The translations under genes and the position numbers were made by a program. Source: Vallitalea guaymasensis (GTDB taxonomy: Bacteria; Bacillota; Clostridia; Lachnospirales; Vallitaleaceae). From it: DNA of 64,000 nt. Position 1 is the stretch's first letter, and each line of letters begins with the position of its first letter. Positions 10,097 to 19,139 of the stretch are shown in pieces. A model generated the notes under the pieces. The model was not told the origin of the DNA, made no database searches, and was given only the letters and a program-made list of their open reading frames with translations. The DNA is taken from assembly GCF_018141425.1 (NCBI RefSeq), contig NZ_CP058561.1, positions 1,116,001 through 1,180,000 of the forward strand, in the 5' to 3' direction.

Positions 10097-11020
10097 ATGA
10101 GTTTCAAAATAGCAAGCGCTCCATGCTGTTGGGGAGTTGAAGATGCTAACAATCCTAATAATCCCCCTTGGCAAAAAGTACTCGACGAAGCTTCAACTGC
10201 AGGTTATAAAGGTATAGAATTAGGTCCCTTCGGTTATTTACCACAAGACGCTAAAATGCTATACGAAGAATTATCAAAGAGAAATTTGGAGATTGTTGCA
10301 GGAACTCTATATGATAATTTAGTTTCACCTGATAACTATGAGAATGTATTAAATAAAACTCATATTACTTGCAAACTCATATCAGAGTTACCAAAAGCAT
10401 CCACTATTAGTGGACAACATTACAAGACACCTTATCTGGTTATAATAGATGAAGTTAATAAAATAAGAAGTCCCTTTGCAGGTCATCCTGATAAAGCTCC
10501 CAGATTATCCCCCAAAGACTGGAAGCTTATGATGAAGCATATTCATGAAATATCAAGAATCGCTTCTGAGCAGTATGGTATACGTTCAGTAATCCATCCA
10601 CATGCAGGAGGCTATATTGAATATGAAGATGAAACAATCAATCTTCTAAATGATATATCTTCTGATATCGCTGGATTGTGCTTGGATACTGGACATCTGT
10701 ATTATGCATGTATGAATCCTGTTGAATGGCTAGGAAAATATGCAGAAAGACTTGATTATGTACACTTCAAAGATATTAACCAGACCATTTATGAAGATGT
10801 AATCAACAGAAAGATAGGTTTCTTTGAAGCCTGTAAGGAAAAAGTGATGTGTCCTATCGGTCAAGGTATCATTGATTATAAAGCAATAAAAGATAAATTA
10901 GAAGAAATACACTACAAAGGTTGGATTACCATTGAACAAGAGCGTGACCCACTAGATGCTGATGGTAGTCTAAATGATATTAAAAAAAGCAGAGAATATC
11001 TAAGTAATTTAGGTTATTAG
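10097..11020 (+). CDS. Sugar phosphate isomerase/epimerase-like TIM barrel (IolI/IolH type)
   Basis: A 307-residue xylose-isomerase-like protein. It has the APCCWGVEDANNP opening, IELGPFGYLPQD, HPHAGGYIEYEDE and CLDTGHLYYA with likely metal ligands. It resembles inosose isomerase (IolI) and IolH proteins, which interconvert inososes and so extend the substrate range to inositol isomers. Its place between iolB and a dehydrogenase supports an inosose substrate. AAAGGAGG precedes ATG 10097. The exact reaction cannot be fixed from sequence; it is clearly distinct from the neighbouring IolE. Confidence 0.8.
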   Translation: MSFKIASAPCCWGVEDANNPNNPPWQKVLDEASTAGYKGIELGPFGYLPQDAKMLYEELSKRNLEIVAGTLYDNLVSPDNYENVLNKTHITCKLISELPKASTISGQHYKTPYLVIIDEVNKIRSPFAGHPDKAPRLSPKDWKLMMKHIHEISRIASEQYGIRSVIHPHAGGYIEYEDETINLLNDISSDIAGLCLDTGHLYYACMNPVEWLGKYAERLDYVHFKDINQTIYEDVINRKIGFFEACKEKVMCPIGQGIIDYKAIKDKLEEIHYKGWITIEQERDPLDADGSLNDIKKSREYLSNLGY

Positions 11021-11049
11021 ACTGAAATATTGATTGGGAGGTAAATTCA

Positions 11050-12225
11050 ATGTTTAATGAAGAGTTTAGATTTGAACAGCCTATAAGATGGGCAATGATT
11101 GGTGGAGGTCGTGGCAGTCAGATAGGTTATATTCATAGAACTTCAGCTGCTCGTGACAATTTATTTCAATTAGTTGCAGGTGCTTTTGATATTAATCCAG
11201 AGCGCTGTGTAGACTTTGGTAAAAACATAGGAGTGGATCCTAGTCGTTGTTATGCTGATTATAACGTAATGATTGAAGAAGAATCCAAAAGAGAAGATGG
11301 TATTCAAGCTGTTTCTATAGCAACACCAAACAAGTTCCACTATGAAATGGCAAAAGCTGCATTAAAAGCAGGTTTACATGTAATATGTGAAAAACCTCTG
11401 ACTTTTACAGTAGCTGAAGCTGAAGAATTGAAATCTATAGCAAAGAGCAAGAATAAAGTTATAGGTGTAACCTATGGTTATACAGGACATGAAATGATTC
11501 ATCAAGCACGTAAAATGATTGAAAACGGAGATCTTGGTGAAATTAGAATAATCAATATGCAATTTGCTCACGGATGGCACTCAGAAGAAGTAGAAAAAAA
11601 TGATCCAGGAACTAAATGGAGAGTTAGTCCTGAAGTAGCTGGACCTACCTATGTACTTGGTGATGTTGGTACTCATGCTTATTACTTAGCAGAAGTCATG
11701 GTTCCAAATCTGAAGATAGATGAGTTGATGTGTACTAGACAGAGCTTTGTGAAAAGCCGTGCTCCATTAGAAGATAACGCTTTTGTTCTAATGCATTTTG
11801 ATAATGGTGCTGTTGGTAATCTATGGGCTAGCTGCGTTAATGCTGGAGCAATCCACGAGCAAAGAATTCGTGTTGTAGGTTCAAAAGCATCTATTGAGTG
11901 GTGGGATGAGCATCCTAACCAATTAGTATATGAGGTACAAGGCGAACCTAAGCGTCTGTTAGATAGAGGACATGGCTACAATTACAATGATGATCCTGGT
12001 GTTGGAGCAAATAGAATCGGCTGTGGACATGCAGAAGGATTATTTGAATCCTGGGCCAACATTTATCATCGTTTTGCTATTGCCATGGATGCTATGGATA
12101 AGGGTAATACAGAAGCGGTAGATAATCTATGGTTCCCTGATATTGAAGCTGGAATCGAAGGTGTCCGTTTAATTGAAAAATGTGTAGAATCAGCTGATAA
12201 TGGTTCTAAATGGGTTAAATACTAG
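11050..12225 (+). CDS. Gfo/Idh/MocA-family oxidoreductase (likely inositol dehydrogenase)
   Basis: A 391-residue NAD(P)-dependent dehydrogenase. The Rossmann loop is MIGGGRGSQIG (about 17-27), the EKP motif is at 114-116 and the catalytic-region DVGTHAYYL at 205-213. The family oxidises inositols at one carbon to an inosose, the entry step of this pathway, and no other inositol dehydrogenase is visible in the window. At 391 residues it is longer than classical IolG (about 340), so it may act on scyllo-inositol or another isomer. Start ATG 11050 follows GGGAGG. Last gene before the regulator. Confidence 0.82.
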   Translation: MFNEEFRFEQPIRWAMIGGGRGSQIGYIHRTSAARDNLFQLVAGAFDINPERCVDFGKNIGVDPSRCYADYNVMIEEESKREDGIQAVSIATPNKFHYEMAKAALKAGLHVICEKPLTFTVAEAEELKSIAKSKNKVIGVTYGYTGHEMIHQARKMIENGDLGEIRIINMQFAHGWHSEEVEKNDPGTKWRVSPEVAGPTYVLGDVGTHAYYLAEVMVPNLKIDELMCTRQSFVKSRAPLEDNAFVLMHFDNGAVGNLWASCVNAGAIHEQRIRVVGSKASIEWWDEHPNQLVYEVQGEPKRLLDRGHGYNYNDDPGVGANRIGCGHAEGLFESWANIYHRFAIAMDAMDKGNTEAVDNLWFPDIEAGIEGVRLIEKCVESADNGSKWVKY

Positions 12226-12240
12226 TATTATCATAGCATC

Positions 12241-12251
12241 TAATCAATAAC
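12241..12251 (+). promoter_or_regulatory. Possible distal IolR-type site
   Basis: TAATCAATAAC matches WRAYCAADARD at 10 of 11 positions, about 140 bases upstream of the regulator promoter start. Weak alone. Confidence 0.25.
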
Positions 12252-12358
12252 TAAAATCATACAGCAATGTTAACATAGTAATTTCTTACGTTTATTTTTG
12301 TTTTGTTTTGTTTACAATCATAATATAACCAAATGTTACCTTAAAATAAAATATTCTT

Positions 12359-12394
12359 TTGAAAAAAAATGTCATATATGTTATAATCATTAAT
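12359..12394 (+). promoter_or_regulatory. SigA promoter of the DeoR-type regulator with overlapping operator
   Basis: TTGAAA (12359-12364), a 17-bp gap and a perfect TATAAT (12382-12387). TAATCATTAAT (12384-12394) overlaps the -10 and matches the IolR consensus at 10 of 11 positions, suggesting autorepression. The regulator therefore has its own promoter besides read-through from the iol operon. Confidence 0.72.
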
Positions 12395-12443
12395 ACAAAA
12401 ATGTAATTTTAAGTGACTTGTTCACATAAAAGAGGGAGCTATT

Positions 12444-13196
12444 ATGTTTGCAATACAAAGATTAGATGCTATTTTAGATTTATTGAAAAAAGATAAAATA
12501 GTCCAAGTTCAAGCTTTAGCAAAGATTTTTAACGTTAGCGATGTAACAATTAGAAAAGATTTGAACCTTTTACAAAAAAAAGGTTTGATAATCAAAACTC
12601 ACGGAGGTGCTGTTTTAGCTGATTCCACTAAAAATATGCCTCTCAATGATACACAATTTTCTACATTGACTACAACTAACAAAAACGAAAAACTTGCTGA
12701 GTATGTATATAAATTCATTCAACCAGGTGATACTATCTTTCTAGGCTCTGGACTAACTTGTACTTACCTCTCAAAATATATTGATATCAATGATAACGTC
12801 TCAATAATAACCAATAATATTGAAGCTACCAAACATCTAAAAGATAGATGCAAAACATTGATTTTAGTAGGTGGAGAGGTTGTATTCCATGAAAAACATT
12901 CATTTACTGCTAGCAATAAGATAAATGAATATCTGGCATCTTACAATATTAACAAAGGAATCACAAGTTGTTCAGGAATAGATTTAGACTATGGTATTTC
13001 AGTATCAACAGAAGTCAGTAAGAATATCTATACTTCAATAATCAACAAATCCCAGAGCTGGTTATTACTTGCTGATAGTGATAAATTCAACAAAGTTGCA
13101 CCATATAGAATTGGTGATATAACCAAACCAACTAAAATTATTACTAATAAGTTGTTACCTAAATATAATTCTGTAGATAATATATTAGTTATATAA
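12444..13196 (+). CDS. iolR: DeoR-family transcriptional repressor (IolR-like)
   Basis: A 250-residue DeoR-type regulator. The N-terminal winged helix has VQALAKIFNVSDVTIRKDLNLLQKKGLIIKTHGGAV, the DeoR signature, at about residues 20-57. The C-terminal sugar-phosphate-sensing domain has IFLGSGLTC and LLADSDKFNK. B. subtilis IolR belongs to this family and releases DNA when it binds 2-deoxy-5-keto-gluconate phosphate, the IolC product. Position at the end of the iol cluster and IolR-like sites at the divergent promoters support the same role; ligand identity is inferred. GAGGGAGC precedes ATG 12444. Confidence 0.8.
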   Translation: MFAIQRLDAILDLLKKDKIVQVQALAKIFNVSDVTIRKDLNLLQKKGLIIKTHGGAVLADSTKNMPLNDTQFSTLTTTNKNEKLAEYVYKFIQPGDTIFLGSGLTCTYLSKYIDINDNVSIITNNIEATKHLKDRCKTLILVGGEVVFHEKHSFTASNKINEYLASYNINKGITSCSGIDLDYGISVSTEVSKNIYTSIINKSQSWLLLADSDKFNKVAPYRIGDITKPTKIITNKLLPKYNSVDNILVI

Positions 13197-13233
13197 TTAT
13201 TATTTAAGTTAATGAATATAAATTAGTGTCCAG

Positions 13234-13299
13234 TAGATAAAAATGCTCCTTATAACAGATACAGCATATATACCTGTTATAAGGAGCATTTTCTATCTA
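13234..13299. terminator. Bidirectional terminator between the regulator and pepV
   Basis: Perfect 19-bp inverted arms (13240-13258 and 13274-13292) flank a 15-base loop, and pairing continues outward with one bulge. A/T tracts flank both sides, suiting it to end the converging transcripts. Confidence 0.85.
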
Positions 13300-14700
13300 G
13301 TCATTTATCAACTCGTAAAGTGCTTCTGCAAATATCTCTGTGCATTTTAATAGATTATCTATGTCTATGTATTCATCACTTAAATGTTCTGTTTCCTTTT
13401 CACCTGGAAAATTGATACCAAAAGCAACTGCATTCTTCATGGCTCTTGCATATGTACCACCTGATATCACTAAAGGTTCTGCTTCATAATCACCTGTTAC
13501 CTTTTTATATGCTTTCATCAACTTTTGTACAAGAAAATGATCTTCATCCATATATATTGGTTTCAGATGATTTTTTACAAATAAATCAATACCACACTTA
13601 CCAAGTTCTTCTCTCATATTATCAATAACTATTTTAGAATCTATTGTTATGGGGTATCTAACATTCAGCCTTATATTCAAAGAATCTTCGTCCAGATTGA
13701 TGACTCCTATATTTAATTTGAGTTTTCCTGAAATGTCATCTTCAAACCCACAACCTATCTTTTGTCCATTATATGTCATACCAATTTTCTCATTATAGGT
13801 ATTGATAAATTCTTTTACCTGTGTAGTCCCTGCATCCAACATTTCTAAAACCATAAGCATCTGGGATATAGCGTTTATTCCTTCTTCTGGTTTACCTCCA
13901 TGAGCAGAAATACCTTTGGATATTATTTTGATTCCATCTTGAATTTCCTCGGTTTCTACAGAAATACCTTTTCTTGTTCTTATTTCATCAATGACCTCTA
14001 TAACTTTCTTCTTAGAAATTTCATTTGCTTCAATGATGGACGTACATAAATCAGGTACCATATTTGCTGCATTTCCACCTATAACATTCTTAATTCTGCA
14101 TTTTTCAGTAGAAACCTTATCCCATTGTTTAGTTAGAATAATTTCTAATATACCCATTTCCCCTCTAATTACAGGAAAATTGGCATCTGGAGAAAATGCC
14201 ATTGTGGGGCTCTCCTTTTTACTCAGATAATACCTCATATCTTCAGGACTTGTTTCTTCACTTGTCCCTAGTATCAATCGTATTCTCTTCTTAATATCCA
14301 AACCAGATGCTTCTATGGTCTTCATCGCATACAAAGCCGCAATAACCGGACCTTTATCATCACTGGTACCTCTACCATAAATTCTGTTATTATCTATGCT
14401 TCCCTCATAAGGTGGATAAGTCCATCCTTCGCCTTCTGGCACCACATCCAAATGAGCTAATATACCGATAATGTCATCTCCATGCCCCATTTCTATATGT
14501 CCAGCATAGTTGTCAACATTTTCAGTCTTATAACCAAGCTTTTCTCCTAGATCCAGTGCATATTCTAGAGCTTTGTATGGTCCCTCGCCAAAAGGATAAT
14601 CTCCTACAGCTTCTTCATTAACACTTTTTATCCTAACAAGCTCTTGTAGTTTATGAATTATTTCATCTTTGTAACCTTCTATGATAGGACGAAAATTCAT
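13297..14700 (-). CDS. pepV: Dipeptidase PepV-type, M20 metallopeptidase
   Basis: A 467-residue M20-family zinc peptidase. Metal and catalytic residues are visible as HLD (His83, Asp85), GTSDDKG (Asp114/115) and GTSEET (Glu148/149), with a C-terminal His in the TEHLSDEYI segment. A long insertion or lid domain follows, as in PepV. It is a cytoplasmic enzyme that hydrolyses dipeptides and some peptides with an unblocked N terminus. It is transcribed alone, convergent with the iol regulator. The related succinyl-diaminopimelate desuccinylases are shorter, so PepV is preferred. Confidence 0.88.
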   Translation of the reverse strand: MNFRPIIEGYKDEIIHKLQELVRIKSVNEEAVGDYPFGEGPYKALEYALDLGEKLGYKTENVDNYAGHIEMGHGDDIIGILAHLDVVPEGEGWTYPPYEGSIDNNRIYGRGTSDDKGPVIAALYAMKTIEASGLDIKKRIRLILGTSEETSPEDMRYYLSKKESPTMAFSPDANFPVIRGEMGILEIILTKQWDKVSTEKCRIKNVIGGNAANMVPDLCTSIIEANEISKKKVIEVIDEIRTRKGISVETEEIQDGIKIISKGISAHGGKPEEGINAISQMLMVLEMLDAGTTQVKEFINTYNEKIGMTYNGQKIGCGFEDDISGKLKLNIGVINLDEDSLNIRLNVRYPITIDSKIVIDNMREELGKCGIDLFVKNHLKPIYMDEDHFLVQKLMKAYKKVTGDYEAEPLVISGGTYARAMKNAVAFGINFPGEKETEHLSDEYIDIDNLLKCTEIFAEALYELIND

Positions 14701-14764
14701 GTTGCCACCCCCAAATAATTATTTCTCCATTACTTGCAACTTATATCATTTTAATAGACTTCTC

Positions 14765-17224
14765 TTATGTTATATCAAATATGCTTCTAATCTTTAATTT
14801 ATCTCTGAACTCATCTACAGTGATTTTCTTGGATAAACGTTCTTTTTTGACTTCTATAGTTCTAGTGTCTCCTGCTGATAAGTCAAAATAATTATCACTG
14901 AATACACAATCCATATCTTCTAAATCAAGTTCTATACCTTTTGCATAAGCTTTAGATGATAGCTGAATTATAATGCTTTCTTGACACTCTTCAACCAAAG
15001 CACATATTTCAGGTTCCATGAAGTTGAAATGCTTAGGTTTTACGAATAAAGAACTGCCACTGCCAACATAATCTCCGTTAACATATAGGAAATACTCAAA
15101 ATAGGTTTCTCTACGTACCAACTTATCAGTAAGTATCTCTTCAAAATCATGTGTACTGCATAGTTGGGCAGTTAAAGATTCTATTTCAAAATGGATTTTT
15201 CCTTCTTCTAATATATCACTGGAATTATTTCTAAGTCTCCAGATAATATGCCCTTGTGCACTATCCATAGTTTCGTTGGTTACATATAATTTCACACTAC
15301 TATTTTCTTCATGTGCTGATAATAAAATCGGCGCAAAGAATCTTTTAGCATAGTAATGCAGTGCTTTCCATCTGCCATACCAATCGATACTGGACCAAGA
15401 TGCAACAGGCCAGCAATCATTCAACTGCCAATAAATAGCTCCCATACATCTTCCTCTGTTTCTTCTCCAATGTTCTACGCCATACTTGATTGCCTCAGCT
15501 TGCAATAACTGCGATGTATATAACAATGAATCAAAGTCCTTAGGATATTTGAATGTATCTGAAAGATAATATAATATTTTACCGTTGGCATCACCATCTT
15601 TTTGATGTTTTTCCATTATATAAGAGAATATATTCCTATCCTCTGGTATAGTAAACTCTTTTACAGTTTTCAAACAAGGAAAGGATTGGAATCCAAACTC
15701 TGAACAAAATCTGAAATAATGATTACGGTAATCTGTAAATGGTAAAAGCTTATGCCATACTGCCCAGTAATGCACATCACCAATATTATCATTGTTAGGA
15801 TCTTGAAATCCTCCTCCTGATGATGGAGATGCTACCCAATAAAATGTATTAGGGTCCACTTTTTCTGCTATTTCTGGCAATATAATTTCAAATTGCTTGA
15901 TGTAATCAGTTCTGAGTTTTGAGGTCTTAGGGAAGTTCCACTCTACCCATCCCCACTCCATTTCATTGTTACCACACCAAAGTCCCAGACATGGATGGTG
16001 TCTTAGCCTTTTCATATTATCTATTGTTTCCATTTTTATATTTTCAGTAAATTCTTCATTCATCTCATAAACTGCACATGCAAACATTAGGTCTTGCCAA
16101 ACGATAAGACCATATTTATCGCATAGTTCATAGAAATAATCTTCTGCAAATATTCCTCCACCCCAAACACGAATACAATTGAAATTAGCTTCAATACATT
16201 CTTTTATCAAGGTTTCTGTTTTTTCTATATTACATCTAGATAGAAGGTTATCTTCTGGAATGTAATTTGCTCCCATAGCAAATATGGATACACCATTAAC
16301 ATTGAACTCAAAGCTTTCTCCCCACTCATCTTCCTGTCTACGGACAGTCAATGTTCTTAATCCTATTTTCATGGTTCTAGAATCTAGGATTTTCTCATCC
16401 TGCTTCAATAATATCTCTACTTCATATAAGGGTTGACTGCCATATCCATTGGGCCACCAAAGTTCTGGATTATCAATGTCTAAAAAGACATGATTTTCTT
16501 CCTTCTCTACAATCATATGTTCCATAATCTTTTTATCATCTGGTGTTCTAACTACAGTTTCAACTGTCAGCTCTATAGATTGTTTCTTCTCATGCTGGAC
16601 TCTTATATCTAACTGTACTTTTTCATCTGAATGGATCTGAGTAATATATACATCTTCAAGTCGTGAATATCTATATCCATTTATTGATATGCTTCTCCAT
16701 ATACCAGCATCAGGTATTTGTGGTCCCCAATCCCATCCTAGCATATAGTGTGCCTTTCTTATGTGTGCATACCCTGTAATACCTTCTGGTTCGCCCCATA
16801 ATGGGTTCTGTTCTTGCTTTTCTGCCATGTATCTTAGGGGTGACCTAAACAGTATTCTTATATGATTAATCCCTTTTTGAAGTATATGTTTAAGATCAAA
16901 TTTATATGTTCTATGCATATTATTTGTATCTGCTATTTTCACATCATTAATGTATACCTCTGCCAAGGTATCTAGTCCATCACAGGAAAGTTCAACCCAA
17001 TCCATCGCTGCAATTGCATCATCTACATAGAATTCTCTATAATATTCATAATCATCATTAGCAAGTTCAAGAGCTTCGTCTTCATTATCTCTATAAAAAG
17101 GATCACTTATCATCCCAGCATTAAGTAGATCACTACAAACTGAACCTGGCACTCTGGCTTCTATCCAATCAGCATCCGTAGTTCTTTTCATTTTCCATTT
17201 ACCATTCAAATCAATTGTTAGCAT
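14765..17224 (-). CDS. GH2 beta-mannosidase
   Basis: An 819-residue glycoside hydrolase family 2 enzyme without signal peptide. It has an N-terminal jelly roll (WKMKRTTDADW, VPGSVCSDLL), an immunoglobulin-like domain, then the TIM barrel with CIRVWGGGIFAEDYFYELCD and the proton donor Glu421 in WCGNNE. The likely nucleophile is Glu509 in FCSEFGF. The pattern matches beta-mannosidases rather than beta-galactosidases. It would cleave imported mannooligosaccharides in the cytoplasm. It is the last gene of the locus, 63 bases after the MalG-type permease. Confidence 0.9.
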   Translation of the reverse strand: MLTIDLNGKWKMKRTTDADWIEARVPGSVCSDLLNAGMISDPFYRDNEDEALELANDDYEYYREFYVDDAIAAMDWVELSCDGLDTLAEVYINDVKIADTNNMHRTYKFDLKHILQKGINHIRILFRSPLRYMAEKQEQNPLWGEPEGITGYAHIRKAHYMLGWDWGPQIPDAGIWRSISINGYRYSRLEDVYITQIHSDEKVQLDIRVQHEKKQSIELTVETVVRTPDDKKIMEHMIVEKEENHVFLDIDNPELWWPNGYGSQPLYEVEILLKQDEKILDSRTMKIGLRTLTVRRQEDEWGESFEFNVNGVSIFAMGANYIPEDNLLSRCNIEKTETLIKECIEANFNCIRVWGGGIFAEDYFYELCDKYGLIVWQDLMFACAVYEMNEEFTENIKMETIDNMKRLRHHPCLGLWCGNNEMEWGWVEWNFPKTSKLRTDYIKQFEIILPEIAEKVDPNTFYWVASPSSGGGFQDPNNDNIGDVHYWAVWHKLLPFTDYRNHYFRFCSEFGFQSFPCLKTVKEFTIPEDRNIFSYIMEKHQKDGDANGKILYYLSDTFKYPKDFDSLLYTSQLLQAEAIKYGVEHWRRNRGRCMGAIYWQLNDCWPVASWSSIDWYGRWKALHYYAKRFFAPILLSAHEENSSVKLYVTNETMDSAQGHIIWRLRNNSSDILEEGKIHFEIESLTAQLCSTHDFEEILTDKLVRRETYFEYFLYVNGDYVGSGSSLFVKPKHFNFMEPEICALVEECQESIIIQLSSKAYAKGIELDLEDMDCVFSDNYFDLSAGDTRTIEVKKERLSKKITVDEFRDKLKIRSIFDIT

Positions 17225-17287
17225 TTCTTCACCTCATCTTTTTCCCTATTATTTCTATATGATACATTATTTTTATTCGTATCTCTA

Positions 17288-18142
17288 CTACCCTTTTAAA
17301 CCTGAGGTACTTATCCCTTCTACAAAATATTTCTGTGCAGTGAAGAATAATATCACAGGAGGTACTATGGATAATACTGACATAGCCATAATCTGATTCC
17401 ACTGTGCTTGTTCTCCAAGGTCAAGCATCATTCTGAGTGCTAATGATAGAGGATATTTTTTAACGCTATTTATGTATATCAATGGTGAGAAGAAGTCACT
17501 CCATGCCCATATAAACTGAAACAGCATTGCTGAAAAAATAGCAGGTTTACATAACGGTAGTAGTATTCTTGTTAAGATCTGCAAGGAATTACATCCGTCA
17601 ATTATTCCAGCTTCGTCAAGCTCTTTCGGTATACCTCTAAAGAATTGAACCATCATAAAGATAAAAAATGCATTTGTTGCAAACATTGCTGGTACAATAA
17701 AAGGTAAGTAGCTATCCAACCATCCGAATCTATTAAACAAAAGATATCTTGGAATTATAATTACTGAACTTGGCAACATAAGTCCTGCAAGCATAACCGA
17801 AAAGAAAAACTTCTTGAATGGAAAAGTGAATCTGGCAAATCCATAACCTACCATAGTGGAAGATATGACTGTAAAGAAAGTTATAGGAATAACCAGTTTA
17901 AAAGTATTTCCAAAGAATGTAGAATATCCAAACTGTCCAATACCTTTCCAACCCTCACTATAAGAATTCATAACAATCTTTTGGGGAATTAAACTTAGTG
18001 ATTTGAATATCTCATTATTTTCCTTGAATGAAGATGAAATAAGCCACAATAACGGATAAGTCATAAATATTCCTAAGAGACTCAAGAAAACAAAGGCAAT
18101 GATTCTTACAATCATCTTTTTATTTTTTTTACCAATAGACAT
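17288..18142 (-). CDS. Carbohydrate ABC transporter permease, MalG type
   Basis: A 284-residue CUT1-family inner-membrane permease with six predicted segments. The EAA cytoplasmic loop reads ELDEAGIIDGCNSLQILTRI, which docks onto a shared MsmX-like ATPase. It starts at 18142, one base inside the upstream permease, so the two are probably translated together. No ATPase gene is in the locus, normal for Gram-positive CUT1 systems that share one. Substrate inferred from the neighbouring beta-mannosidase: mannose-containing oligosaccharides. Confidence 0.92.
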   Translation of the reverse strand: MSIGKKNKKMIVRIIAFVFLSLLGIFMTYPLLWLISSSFKENNEIFKSLSLIPQKIVMNSYSEGWKGIGQFGYSTFFGNTFKLVIPITFFTVISSTMVGYGFARFTFPFKKFFFSVMLAGLMLPSSVIIIPRYLLFNRFGWLDSYLPFIVPAMFATNAFFIFMMVQFFRGIPKELDEAGIIDGCNSLQILTRILLPLCKPAIFSAMLFQFIWAWSDFFSPLIYINSVKKYPLSLALRMMLDLGEQAQWNQIMAMSVLSIVPPVILFFTAQKYFVEGISTSGLKG

Positions 18143-19044
18143 TAAAAATCACCCCCATCTTCATAATAAGCCCAGCGTTTTGACGACTTCAATAAAATTG
18201 CTGTAATGGTAACTATTATAAAGAATAGTATCCAAGATTGCGCTGAAGCATAACCCATCTTGAAATGTACAAAAGCATTATCATACAACATCATTCCATA
18301 TAGGTATGTAGATTTCATTGGTCCTCCATTAGTAATTACAAAGGCTCCGGTGAATTCTTGGAAAGCGCTGATTGTCTGCATAACCATATTAAATAGAATA
18401 ATAGGTGTCAGCATTGGTAATGTTATAACGAAAAATTGTTTTACTTTAGATGCTCCATCTATAGCAGATGCTTCATACAGGTTTTCAGGTATCTGTTTTA
18501 GTCCTGCTAAAAAAAGCACCATGGAAGAACCGAACTGCCATACTGCCAGCAATCCTATTGTATATAATGAAATATCTGGATTTCCCAACCATGAAACAGG
18601 TGGAATGTTGAATACTCCCAGAAAATTATTCACTAAGCCATCATACATAAATAGGAATCTCCACATAACCGCTACAGCAACACTTCCACCTAAGATTGAT
18701 GGAAGATAGTATATAGTTCTAAAAAAGTTGATACTCTTTAATTTCATGTTCAATACCATGGCAATGAAAAGAGCAAAAATCAATTTCATCGGTACAGCCA
18801 TCAGTACATATTTAAATGTTACTTTTACACTATTCCAAAAATCTCTATCTTTGGTAAACATGTTAATATAATTGGAAAAGCCTACAAAATCAGGTTTCTT
18901 TATCATAGTAAAATCCGTAAACGAATAAATGATCGAAGATATAAACGGATACAATTGAAAAATCAGAAATCCTATAATAAAAGGGCTGATGTATAATAAT
19001 CCTACATAGTCTTTCATTCTTCTTTTCTTGTATTTTTGCTTCAT
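18142..19044 (-). CDS. Carbohydrate ABC transporter permease, MalF/UgpA type
   Basis: A 300-residue CUT1 permease. A short basic N terminus (MKQKYKKRRMKDY) precedes the first membrane segment. The EAA loop reads NLYEASAIDGASKVKQFFVI, followed by the LP motif. It pairs with the MalG-type permease just downstream. GGAG lies upstream of ATG 19044, after the hairpin in the gap behind the binding-protein gene. Confidence 0.92.
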   Translation of the reverse strand: MKQKYKKRRMKDYVGLLYISPFIIGFLIFQLYPFISSIIYSFTDFTMIKKPDFVGFSNYINMFTKDRDFWNSVKVTFKYVLMAVPMKLIFALFIAMVLNMKLKSINFFRTIYYLPSILGGSVAVAVMWRFLFMYDGLVNNFLGVFNIPPVSWLGNPDISLYTIGLLAVWQFGSSMVLFLAGLKQIPENLYEASAIDGASKVKQFFVITLPMLTPIILFNMVMQTISAFQEFTGAFVITNGGPMKSTYLYGMMLYDNAFVHFKMGYASAQSWILFFIIVTITAILLKSSKRWAYYEDGGDF

Positions 19045-19073
19045 CCTTAATCAACTCCTTTATATTCCAGTAT

Positions 19074-19110
19074 ATAAAGGGGTGTTTTTATAATTAAACA
19101 GCCCCTTTAT
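19074..19110 (-). promoter_or_regulatory. Intercistronic hairpin between binding protein and permeases
   Basis: Nine-base perfect arms (19074-19082 with 19102-19110) extend inward by TGTTT/AAACA with one bulge. No clear T-run follows on the minus strand. It probably protects the binding-protein message or partly terminates, favouring binding protein over permease. Confidence 0.65.
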
Positions 19111-19139
19111 TCTAAAATTATTGTTATTATTGAATTTAT

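Noticed and set aside
18260-18709. A 149-codon rightward frame opposite the MalF-type permease
   Set aside because: Antisense shadow without ribosome-binding site or recognisable product.
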